Source: Pyrus communis (Eukaryota; Streptophyta; Magnoliopsida; Rosales; Rosaceae). Taken from it: 64,000 nucleotides of DNA. The position numbers and the translations under genes were made by a program. Within the stretch, counting starts at the first letter, position 1; each line of letters starts with the position of its first letter. Below are positions 1 through 10,199 of this stretch, piece by piece. The stretch lies in the NCBI RefSeq assembly GCF_963583255.1, contig NC_084805.1:7990827-8054826 (forward strand), read 5' to 3'. The notes beneath the pieces are model-generated. The model searched no databases and was not told the origin of the DNA. It saw nothing but the letters and a program-made list of their open reading frames with translations.

Positions 1-2728
1 GCCAAAGCACTTAAGATAGGATATTGAGTCCCATTTGATTTCCACCAACCCAAAATATTAAAATCAAATGTTCTAGGCAAAGCAGCCTTATCCAAATAGT
101 GATCTAATTCTGACTTTACATTATCAATACTTACAATACTAGAAACAAACAAGTCAAAGTTATCCTTAAAGGATTCATCTCTTCAAAGTCAGATTGATTC
201 AAATGAGATGAAGTGAATGATGGTTGATGACCCATATTAGGAATACGATTAGATCCACACTCTTTTACCAAATCATAACAATATTTGCGAATCTTATCAA
301 TTTCATTCGAAGCATATTGCTCATACATAAGAGGAAAGAAATACTCAATCAGCCTCATCTTGAATCTTGGATCCAATACAGTAGCTACAACCATTATTCC
401 ATGAATCAAACTCCAATATTTATCAAATTTCTCAACCATACTTCTTGCCATATTTTTTACTTCATCACGTCTAGAGGTAAGCCACCAGGTTAGCGACAAC
501 CTGATCTCACAAATCTTTGGAAAATAAAGATTGGTTGTAGGGTACTTAGTTCCAGAAAACAACTCGGAGACATTATAAAACAACTTTAACTTCTCACAAA
601 TCTCTCTTGCCATCTCCCAATCTCTATCATCAGGCAACCACTTATATTGCGACTCTCATTGTTTCAAACGAGGGAAAACATCCTTGTAAATCAAAGCAGA
701 TTGAATCATTAAAAAAGTGGAATTCCACCGAGTTTTACAATCAAGCACCATCTTCTTAGTGCTTGGAAGCTTCAACTAACGCGCTGCTTCGTCAAAATTT
801 TCCTTTCTTTTTTGTGTTGTTGTCCAATAAACAACACTATCACAAATTTTATCAACACCACCACCAATCACTTGCAGACCATCCTTCACAATTAAGTTTA
901 ATATATGCGCACAACAACGCATGTGAAAGAACCCTCCACCCAACAAAAGTGAACTACTAGAAAGTTTTTCAAGAATAAGATCAATCATTTTATCATTTGT
1001 AGTGCAATTATCTACGGTTAAGGTAGAAAGCTTACGATCGAGGTTCCAATCTAGCAAGCACTCCATCGAAACATCTGAAAGTGTCTCGGCAATATGCGGA
1101 CAAGGCACATAAATAAATCTGGAAAAATTACAAAGAAGATGGTTACAATAAAGAATCTGAAATATAAATCTAAAGCTAGACAATAATTAAATAGAAATTA
1201 AAGTATTAAAAATATCATCTTATTATTTGGCTTTGCAATGTCCAAGAGTCATCAATAAAATGTAATGTTATTACCATAAATACTCTGTTTTGATTACTTG
1301 CAGTCCACATATCAGTAGTTATGGCAATTCTACTCTTATTTCAATCCAACGATTGCATTGTTTTCGAAATGCTCATAATCATATATTTTTAGGATATCAC
1401 TCTTGATTGTGTTTCTTGAAACATCCTTAAACAAGGGTTGGACAACACTCATGAAGTTTCTAAATCCAACATGGTCAACCATGGAAAGAGGGTACTAATG
1501 CAATATTATCAATTGATCGAGAGCTCTCCTTGCACTTTCTTGATCAAATATATACAACTCTACTTTCCCATCTCTTACTTTTTGGGTTAGTGTTTGCTTC
1601 AATTTTTTTTTGTCTCCAACGTGGACATATCGTCACATGATGCCTCAAATGGCTGGTTCCATTTCCAGTGTTCCCACCAAGCTTCTTCTTACAATAATTA
1701 CATATTGCTTTCACCAACCCATCAACTACTGTTCTTGTGTAATGTTGCCACACCAAACTGCGAAGTCTCGAATTATTACCTTCACCATCATCACCCCCAG
1801 GTTCCTCAGTCTCACCATCGACCTCATTTGGAGTTGGTATATCTTGGGGCTGAGCAATTTGATTTGGTATTTCTTGTTGCACAACACTTGGATTCAATGT
1901 AGGTGCTAGATTACAATCAGTTGGGGTAGATATTGTTTCTTCTTGAGACTTCAATTTTCTTTTAGACATTTTGATTTCTGCGAACACAACCAAATCCATT
2001 AATATGTAAACAAAGACATAGTGTAATACTGAAATAGAATCAATTAACATGTAAACTAAATATATAACAACAAACAAGAAGACAATTATTGATTAATTTT
2101 ACATAATTCTATGGGCTCATAACATATGTAATAAACTGAAAAACTAACGCTAATTGATAATTTGCATGAATCAAATAACATGAAAAAGAATGAAAGATTA
2201 CCTATTGAGCTGACAACATGCACCAATTTCTTGACAGTGAGACTCTTGAAGAGAGATAAATCTGATAAACTTGGAACATTTGATAATTGATATATAAAAT
2301 GATTCAATGAATTAATTTGGTTGAGTATAACAATAAGAGTATTGAATTGATGAGGTTATCGTTATGCCCCATGTATGATATTTGGTGCATAATAAAGATA
2401 GTATAGCGTTTGATGCATGCATAATGAATTAGTACTATAGGGATAGGAATAATTGAATACGTTGTCAGCATGATTCTAAGACTTCGAAAGGCATAATTGA
2501 ATAAAATATAATATATATCAAATATATATATATATATATAATATTTGGATCGGATTCGAGTACGGATATGGATTGGGTACCCCTATAACCATATTCAAAA
2601 CCATAACCGAATAAAGTTCACGGTTTTTCCCCATATCCAAACCATACCCGAATTTTCATATCCAAATCCAATCCATTCGGGCGGTTATCCACGGTTATCG
2701 GGTTTAACGGTTAGAATTGCCATCCCTA
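1..2728 (-). mobile_element. hAT-superfamily transposon, left end outside window
   Basis: A decayed transposase lies on the minus strand. The right end (5' end of the element) is placed at about 2728, where the minus strand reads TAGGGATGGCAATTC, a start typical of plant hAT elements. The region 2545-2720 inside this end is rich in short GGTTATC/GGATATGG-like words, as subterminal regions of hAT elements often are. The other terminus and the hATC dimerisation domain would lie left of position 1. The element is not intact: the transposase is broken into several frames. The boundary is inferred from terminal sequence only, because the opposite target-site copy is not in the window. Confidence 0.7.
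131..2077 (-). pseudogene. hAT transposase remnant with BED zinc finger (RICESLEEPER type)
   Basis: Three reading-frame blocks follow each other on the minus strand. Block 1544-2077 carries a BED-type zinc finger (CNYC, then HH and ICP about 20 residues later) after an acidic, Q/P-rich linker; the likely start is the internal Met of MSKRKLKSQ. Block 776-1183 carries the middle transposase part (TVDNCTTNDKMIDL and FHMRCCAHILNLIVKDGL). Block 131-637 carries the following hAT-like fold (ICEKLKLFYNVSELFSGTKY). The stretch 1184-1543 between them also translates to transposase-like sequence but contains stops. Plant proteins of this family run about 650-700 aa. Frameshifts, stops and the missing C-terminus make it non-functional. 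Confidence 0.85.
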
Positions 2729-2860
2729 AATCGAACTCGATACCGAATTTTTTGGGACTTTTGGTGATTCCAGGTTCAGGTTCACGTTTCGATATTATCT
2801 GATACGAGATTGGGTTTTTTCGGTTCGAGTTCAGGTAACAGGGGAATTTTTCTAGCCCTG
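2729..2860 (-). repeat. second hAT-like terminal fragment
   Basis: Directly outside the first hAT end, the minus strand starts again at 2860 with CAGGGCTAGAAAAATTCCCC, another hAT-style terminus, followed by CGAACC/GAACCTG-rich subterminal sequence. This looks like an older hAT end into which the 1-2728 element inserted. No target duplication could be confirmed. Confidence 0.45.
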
Positions 2861-2936
2861 CTTGATCATATTTAAAAGTTTTAACCCTTTCTTGCTTGAT
2901 GAAAATCAAATAAAAAATATAAGCCTTTCTCTTTTT

Positions 2937-3395
2937 GGTTGGATATAAGCTTTATACTATTAAAAGGATTTGCACGATGTGCTCGATTTTAATTTAAATA
3001 AATAAAATTTAAACAAATCTCTTTCATCATCCCTTTTTTTTTTTTTAAATTTAATAATCAAATCATCCAATATCTTTGACTATATTGATACATTGTGGCA
3101 AACGAGCCAATCCTTAAGAAATTAAGCCTAATTAAAAAAGGTGGATGCAAATAGTAATTTGACAATCAAGCGATTTCCTAGTGGTTGAGTTGTCGACTAT
3201 AATTTTAAAAGGTTCATGTGATGTGAATCAAGATTAACGAAAACGTGATGGACGTATATAATGGAAATTTGCCAATTGAAAATTGGTACTCCCACCTAAT
3301 GCAAATGGAACTGTGATATAATTGTGTATTGTTGCGATAGCTGCACCATAAATTATTCCATTTGACTCGTTCCGATTGTGTGTATCCAAGATCTA
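2937..3395 (+). repeat. duplicated block, copy A
   Basis: This block is clearly similar, in the same orientation, to 15763-16181. Shared landmarks in order are TTGGTTGGATATAAGC, GGCAAACGAGCCAAT, AAATTAAGCCTAATTAAAA, GGTTCATGTGATGTGAAT, GACGTATATAATG, GCGATAGCTGCACCATA and CCATTTGACTCGTTC. Copy A has about 50 extra bases near 3010-3070, including a T run. No coding sequence or transposon termini are visible, so it is either an old segmental duplication or two copies of an unclassified dispersed repeat. Confidence 0.75.
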
Positions 3396-5346
3396 GGGGC
3401 ACGCGATTCTATTTGTATTTCCATCCATTAAAGAAAAAAAAAAAAGACTTTGGATGTAGTCTCTATTTATGAATATTCTTTGACTGAAATTTTTTTGGTT
3501 TTCAAATTTTGATCGAAATTCCTGAAATTAATGTGACAATTTATTTCTATGTATATTACTATATTTTTTAAATTAAAATTTGAAATTTATAATTTTTTTA
3601 TATTAATAAGATTTTAAATAAAAAACCATAATTTGTGGGATTAAAAATATTAAAATATAAATATACTATTGTGTGCGTGTGTGTGTGTGTGTAAACATGG
3701 GTACATTCATCAAAATTAACCAAAAATTTATTATACCAAAACATCGGTACATTATTCAAAATCACAAAAAAAAAAAAAAAAAAAAAAAGAAGATATTAGG
3801 CTTAATAACATTAGTAAATTTCTTTGATTAAACTTGACATAGATATATTCTCAAATAAAATAAAAAAGAATGTACCCATATAAGTTCAAAAATGGATTAG
3901 AAAAAAAATTGAAAAGATTTTATATAAAAAAAGGGTACATTTTACATATAATGTCACGCCCTAATCCCGACTTACGTCCAGAATTGACACGTGACGTCAC
4001 CAAAAATCTGTATCTATCATACCCCACCTCCGGGATATGGGCAAGCACAACTCAATAATCGAATCGCATAGTTATTTTTCGTATGCATTATGGTTGCATC
4101 TAACCTCCCTGTTAGACTGCCTACGTACCCTAAACAGGGATCAAGCCATTCGTAGTTCGTCATGCACAATAATTGACATATAACACCGTCCGACGAAAGG
4201 TATAACATTTCTCAATCAATCAATAAAACTTGACAAGCATGAAATTATTAGACTCAGGTTTACATAACAAACCCACCTGAAAATCATGATTTCCCCTCCA
4301 TTAATATATAGGTCATTATGTCGCAACATGATACCGCAATTCACAACATATATCCTTTCAAAGAACCAACGAAGCACTATACCATTCTCTAGCCACATTT
4401 ATCAACAAGTCTAATCACAACAATAGCAATGATATCCAACATAACAATCCCACATAACGATTAACATTTACACTTCATTCATTACATAATTCATCACGTT
4501 TCCCACATAAAATCGCATTTCATAGTGCGTAACATAGTTAAGAATTAACAAAGCACACATTATTCTCTAGAAATATTAATCAACTAAAATACTCATGATA
4601 ACCACACTCATATCCAACGTCATTCCATAATCACATCAATCAATAATGTCAACCATCACATCATCAATAACACATACAACATGTCAAAACGCAAGGCTAG
4701 AGCAACACAATTCGGTTGAAGACTACATCCTTGGAAAAGGGGATTTTGGACCACCCAACGGACCAAGGCACCGAAGGGGATTCCGAACCATCACTCAACG
4801 GAATCCAAGCAGAACTCAGTTTCAGACCACCCAACCGAATTGAATGGAAGTCCAAGAAGTATAACAATGGCTCGAAGGAACAAGACATGATTCTAGTTGC
4901 CAAATTCACGAAAACTCAACGAAACAAAGCAATATCGAGCACAAATCCACATCACAATGGGTTATCAGTCAATTACTAGACCTCACATCACCCAAGCAAT
5001 TCAATATGCATTTCAATCACATGTCACAACCATTTCCAATACACAAGTCAAATCACATTTCACTTCATCATACCAATCACTATGCTTCCAACATTATATC
5101 TCAATACATAGCTTGTAACATATCAAGGAATCACGAAGCACAATATTAATATTTAATTACGTTAATCAATCAGTGAGATAACATATCATTTCACAAATTT
5201 GATTAAAGAACTCTACATAATTCCCAACTTGGCTTATGACTAATAACATGGTAATTCTAATTTATTTTCACAATATCTATTGTGGGTAATTCCCATCTAC
5301 TCGAATTTAGGATTCTAAGATCACCTTACGGAATGAACAAGAGCAA

Positions 5347-5995
5347 GGATTCCGGACCACTCAACGGAATCCTACAACATTGGGTTCCGGACCACTCAAC
5401 GGAACCAAAATATCAAGCGGTTTCTCATAATCTATCCAGACCTGTCATATGTAAAGTCAATGCCAATATTATGGAATTGGTGCACTGGCAAATCAGGCAC
5501 TCAGATAAGCTGAGAGGCTTGGGTGAGGGACAATAAAATAAGCATGTGATATAATAATAAAACCAACCATCAATCACAATTTATAAACCTTGAATATAAG
5601 TCTTTCATAAGAAATCAATACCAAACTTTTGAAAACTCCAAGGGAGTCACCCAGACATCCAAAAGTTCATTTCAAACAACCATAACATCTCACACCTATA
5701 TTCACATACACACAATGAAAGTAGAATTAGGGCGACGCAGTTCATCCAAAGCCTACACCTTTGCAACCATCTCAAACTAAACTCAATGAACTAAGGTGGA
5801 TACAATCCCGGACCATCACTCAACGGGATCGCGGAGTAAGAAGGATTTCGGACCATCACTCAACGGAACCCAAACCAAGATACGATTCCTGACCATCACT
5901 CAACGGAATCGCGGAGTGGAGTAGGAAGGATTCCGGACCATCACTCAACGGAATCCAAACCAGGATACGATTCCGGACCATCAATCAACGGAATC
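5347..5995. repeat. array of GGATTCCG...CGGAATCC palindromes
   Basis: Seven short inverted repeats lie here, with an eighth at 4778-4806. Arms: 5347-5354/5365-5372, 5383-5389/5400-5406, 5805-5810/5824-5829, 5843-5850/5864-5871, 5884-5889/5905-5910, 5928-5935/5949-5956 and 5969-5975/5989-5995. The spacer is GACCACTCAA or GACCATCACTCAA. The last five form about 2.5 tandem copies of an ~84-bp unit carrying two palindromes each. Several arms differ from the consensus by paired changes that keep base pairing. Confidence 0.85.
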
Positions 5996-6449
5996 GCGGA
6001 GTACTTTGCATAACCACCAATCAATAAAACAACACATGAATCAAGTTACTCAAGTTATAAAGGCTCAACGAAACAAGAAATGAAATAATGAAACGAGCAT
6101 TGACACATATTTCAAAGCAACAAACCCCATGACAATGGGTTAACGGTCCACCACTAACCGTCACCTTCATCAAATCAAGCCAATCATACAAAACAAACCA
6201 TATTTCCAATATGCACATCAAATCCCACTTCATATAACTACATCATTGGCTAAATATAAAAATTAACAATTTATAGGAAAAATGATTATAAAACCATTTC
6301 ATATTCACATATATTAAAGTCACTAACATTTCATCATATCATACCATCTATGTAAATCAACCACCTTTCGAATATGCACATCAAATCACATATCACGATC
6401 ATCATCAGTACACAAGACAAATCATGTTTAATAAACATAGGTCTATCGC

Positions 6450-6451
<2 letters not shown>

Positions 6452-6485
<34 letters not shown>
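6452..6485. repeat. (AT)n microsatellite
   Basis: A pure AT dinucleotide run of about 34 bp lies inside the solo LTR. Confidence 0.95.
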
Positions 6486-6487
<2 letters not shown>

Positions 6488-8249
6488 CACATTTCAATAG
6501 AATCACATTATAAGACCAAGTCAAATTCACAGATGATACCAATATAAGAAATCAAGGTAATAACCATATCACATATGTTCAAGTCACTCTCTAACCAATG
6601 TAGGCCCAAAGTCTCCTATAGTACTAATTTTATTATTTAGAACGTTCCGAGACATGTTGACCACAATTCAACTCTCGGTCAACGATGGGGTCCACCACGA
6701 TCCGCAAATCAGATTTATGATCCATAACTTCCCAAAGTCCACATTATGCTTCGAGAATAACATACTAAAGTTTCATTATGATTCAACGGTCGAATTGTCG
6801 TCAATTACACAAACAAGTGGCGGTCCAAATTGATCACCACACCAAACAATTGAATCTTTGGAAACTGAGCTAGATGTAGGTTCACAGGGTCACTAGAAGG
6901 TATTTGGAACCCAAAAAAAAACACTTGTGAACGATCCCACGGACCGCCACACGCGGTGGTAGTCAAGATGGAGGGTTTAGAAACCCGAATTTTCAACATT
7001 AACTAGATGAGCTCAAATTTACGTGGTAGCTAGAGCTCAACAAGGGAAACACTTTTCACAACTAGGCTGACGATAAATTCTAACCGGAAGCCGTCCAATT
7101 TCCCCGGAGAAAACCGGATTTCTAGGGTTCTAAGCACCCAACTCTAAAATGAATACGAAAACACAAACTAAGCATACCAACTTGAAGATTATGAAGATTA
7201 GATGAAGTTTCATACCTCACTTGAAGGAAATGGTTGCCGGAATCGCCGGAAAAATGATAAAAGCGCCGGAAAAGTCGTGGGCTTTGCGACCTCGTACTGC
7301 AAAGAAGGAAAATAAATGGGGAAATCTAACATCACAGAGATGTAGGGCTCGTCAAGAGCTTTCCATGGACACCAAGATGACCCAAAACGGAGCTCGGATG
7401 AAGAAGATACAAGCCGGTCAAGTTTGGTGGGTTTATGGGTCCAATTTTCCCTAAAACGGGTTAGGCAGCAATCCCTTCCATTTTCTGCAACCCCCCCTTC
7501 TTTTTTCTAGAAGTTTCACTCCAATGATAGCATTTTGGTAAAATTACCAAAATGCCACCAACTTCAAACAACTCTAACTTCTCTGTTCGGACTCGAAAAT
7601 AAGATCTGTTTACGGCTACGCGCTCATGGAATCGAACTCTACCTACCCAATACAAGAGTTGACCGAAAAGGTCGAGAAAATTTGAAATGACTAAAGTATC
7701 CCTCACTTCGTTTTTCTTAAATTTGGAGAAATAAAAAACTAGTTCCAATCAAATCTTCGAAATACGTCAAGAATAAAATAAAATAATAATTTTGGGGACG
7801 GGATATCACATATAACACATTGGTATATTTAAGAATGAGTACATTTTAAGATTAAAAATTTGAAAAAAATTACATGAATGGGTACATGTAAGAATAAAAA
7901 ATTTAAAACATTTTCTTTTCAAAAAAGCTAATGGGTACAAAATTCTAATTTTTTAATTTATTTTGGAAATGTTTTGAATTGAAAATTAGTTAGGAGTTTA
8001 ATAAAGGTGTGAGTATTAAAATTCTAAATCAATTATTAGTTTTTATTTTAAAAAATTATGTAATTGATATGTAAATTCATTATTACATTAATGCTAGGAA
8101 CTTGGATCAAAATCTGAAAACTAATAAGGTTTCAATCAATGAACATTAGTAACTAAGGACTGGATACCAATTTTTCCAAAAAAAAAAGGGTAACGTATTG
8201 TCCGGATCCAACTTTCCATCCAAATTCCCTCCAATCCGAATGTGTACAT

Positions 8250-8290
8250 TGATTATAATAGTTCCATGCATTTAATACTGCTAAGTATGA
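8250..8290 (+). repeat. probable continuation of duplicated block copy A
   Basis: The sequence from TTTAATACTGCTAAGTATGA onward resembles 16210-16250 (TTTAATACTGCTGAGAATAA), which directly follows copy B of the duplicated block. This supports the view that copy A was split by the ~4.7-kb nested insertion at 3445-8190. Confidence 0.45.
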
Positions 8291-8857
8291 TAGTGCTTTT
8301 AAACGGAGTCTTAAAGAATGATACTTTCCTTAATTGTAAAATCAGACAAATCACTCTCAAGCTTGTAAATGGATTCTTAATGCTAGACACATTATTGAAA
8401 AAGGTTGTAGGTGGTTAGTGGGAGATGGCAAGAGTATTCTCTTCTAGACTCGTAATTGGGTTTTTCCTTTTCCTCTCATTAATCTTTTACAGGGTGACCA
8501 AAATTAATAGCTTGGCATTGCGTATGAAAGTTAGTAATTTCATTAATAACAACTGATGGGATAAAGTAGCTTTTTCTAATTTGCTTGATCATGGTACAGC
8601 CAATTAAATCTATAGTATTCCGCTGCCCATTGCTCAACAAGAAGACTCCTTGTTTTGGGGTCTTAATGCCAACGGTAAATTCACTTTTAAATCTGCAACT
8701 TGGATTCGAAATAATGACATTACTCATGGTCTAAACTCTGAGCTATTGAAAAATATGTGGAATCTCAACATTCCTAATAAAGTTAAGTTGTTTAGTTGGC
8801 TGCTAATTCTTGGGAGAGTACAAACTAGAGACAGACTCAAGGGTATCAATCATTTAA

Positions 8858-10199
8858 GGGTAAATTGCATTTTACTCCCTCAGGTTTGTGATCGATTTTA
8901 ATTCCTTACAACATCTTTCAAACATTTCACTTTCATACCTCACTTATTTCTATATAATACATCCATTACATTTTCCATCCATTGGTCCGTTAAGAGCTGA
9001 CGTGGCTGCCATATTTGTACTTATGTGGCTGCCACATGGCAAAAATAATAATTTTTTATACATTAAAAATATTATAATATTAACCTTATTTTAAAAAATA
9101 AAAAATAAAAAAAAACCAGAAAAACCCAAACCCAGAAATCCTTCCCCGCAACCCCACATCCCACCCCCACCCCTACCCATCTCTTCCTTCCCATCCGTCC
9201 ATCCCCTTCACCCCTCCATCCATCCCCTCAGCACAAGTCCCACCTCGACCTCTCTCTCTCTCTCCCTCCCTCTCTCTCCTCTGTAAAATGTGGAATTTGA
9301 TATGCAGGGTGTGGTTTTTGAGGTCTAATGTTTGAGATCTTGAAGGGTGGAAAAATGAAGCAGAATCATTACACCATGGACGAAGCAACTCACACGGTGT
9401 TTTACGACACACGGCGTGACATTATGAGGCCCTACACTCCCAATTACCCTCCTCAGCAGGTTCTTAATGTTCTTAAATTTCAAGTTAATCAACCCCATGT
9501 TTGCTTAATCACTCAATTACCCAACTTCGACAACCTATTCCTCTTCGACCCTTCCAACCTCGACCCCTCCTGCCTCGCCTCCCCCAACCTCCTACCATGT
9601 TTCTTAAGTCCGACAACTCCTTGGTGGGCCAACCACCCAACCCCTTCTCCTCGACTCCTAAGCCCACCACTTCCTCTGGCTCCACCGCCACTACTGCTCA
9701 CCTCCAGAGCCTCTTCGTCGACTCTGACTATTTCGACGGCCTGGGCATGACTCTCTACAGGTTTGGGGGTTAGGTTATTAGGGTTTCGGAGTGGGGATTT
9801 TGTAAATGGGTTGGTTGGTGGGTAGAATTAGGTATGGAAGTGCTAATGGGGATGAACCACAGGCAGAGCGGTAAATGGGAGTTGTAGAAAAGTGAGGGGG
9901 AAGGAAGGAGATCTGGGTTCGGGTTTTTCTAGGTTTTTTTTTTTTTTTTTTTTTTCAAATAGGGTTAATATTATAATATTTTTAATGTATAAAAAATTAT
10001 TTTTTTTGCCAAGTGGCAGCCACATCAGCACAAATGTGGCAGCCACGTCAACTCTTAATGGACCAATGGATGAAAAATGTAACGGACGTATTATATTGAA
10101 ATAAAACAATACGTGAGGTATGAAAGTGAAATGTTTTAAAAATGTTGTAAGGAATTGAAATTGACCCCAAACCTGAGGGGGGTAAAATGTAATTTACCC
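8858..10199. mobile_element. MULE-type element with ~245-bp terminal inverted repeats
   Basis: The 5' end (GGGTAAATTGCATTTTACTC) and the reverse complement of the 3' end (GGGTAAATTACATTTTACCC) start a match that extends about 245 bp into the element, at roughly 85% by eye. It is flanked by a perfect 9-bp duplication, ATCATTTAA at 8849-8857 and 10200-10208, the length typical of Mutator-like elements. It interrupts the LINE zf-RVT coding region. No transposase is present. The interior 9130-9830 is GC-rich and coding-like compared with the AT-rich arms, so this may be a Pack-MULE. Confidence 0.9.
9328..9773 (+). other. possible captured gene fragment inside the MULE
   Basis: Two overlapping plus-strand frames show coding-like character: 9328-9600 in one frame (EATHTVFYDTRRDIMRPYTP) and 9597-9770 in the other (SLVGQPPNPFSSTPKP, then LFVDSDYFDGLGMTLYR). 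A frameshift near 9597 would join them. The second ends at CTACAG/GTTTGG, which looks like an exon end at a splice donor. The stretch is much richer in C and G than the arms. I do not recognise the parent gene. No function is claimed. Confidence 0.35.

Larger units (their letters stand above)
3952..7810. mobile_element. 3.86-kb solo LTR (or LTR-like element) with 5-bp target duplication
   Basis: The unit starts TGTCACGCCC and ends GGGATATCACA (TG...CA). It is flanked by identical pentamers, TATAA at 3947-3951 and 7811-7815, as expected for retrotransposon integration. No gag or pol coding and no second LTR are present, so a solo LTR of a very large-LTR gypsy-type element is the simplest reading; a non-autonomous LARD-like unit is the alternative. 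Read on the minus strand it starts TGTGATATCCCGTCCCC, which may be the true transcription orientation. It contains an array of palindromes (4778-4806 and 5347-5995), an (AT)n tract at 6452 and a CCGG-rich segment at 7230-7290. The small ORFs inside show no recognisable protein. Confidence 0.75.
3445..8190. mobile_element. long-inverted-repeat element, interrupted by a solo LTR
   Basis: The first ~85 bases (from TTTGGATGTAGTC near 3449) match the reverse complement of 8098-8180; both arms contain a ...TTTTCAnATTTTGATC... core and end in ATTAATG. Both inner flanks carry the word GGGTACAT several times (3695-3940 and 7840-7940), which marks them as two halves of one element. Removing the 3,859-bp insertion leaves about 0.88 kb. 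The size and inverted ends suggest a non-autonomous DNA transposon, perhaps MULE-like. Arm identity looks like about 70%, so it is old. No target duplication was confirmed, because both outer flanks are A-rich. Confidence 0.55.

Noticed and set aside
5347..5995. CRISPR-like regular repeat spacing
   Set aside because: Plant nuclear DNA, variable spacing, spacers nearly constant and repeats palindromic; it is an LTR internal tandem repeat.
7221..7454. 77-codon frame near the end of the solo LTR
   Set aside because: Lies in repeated LTR sequence without a start context or known motif.
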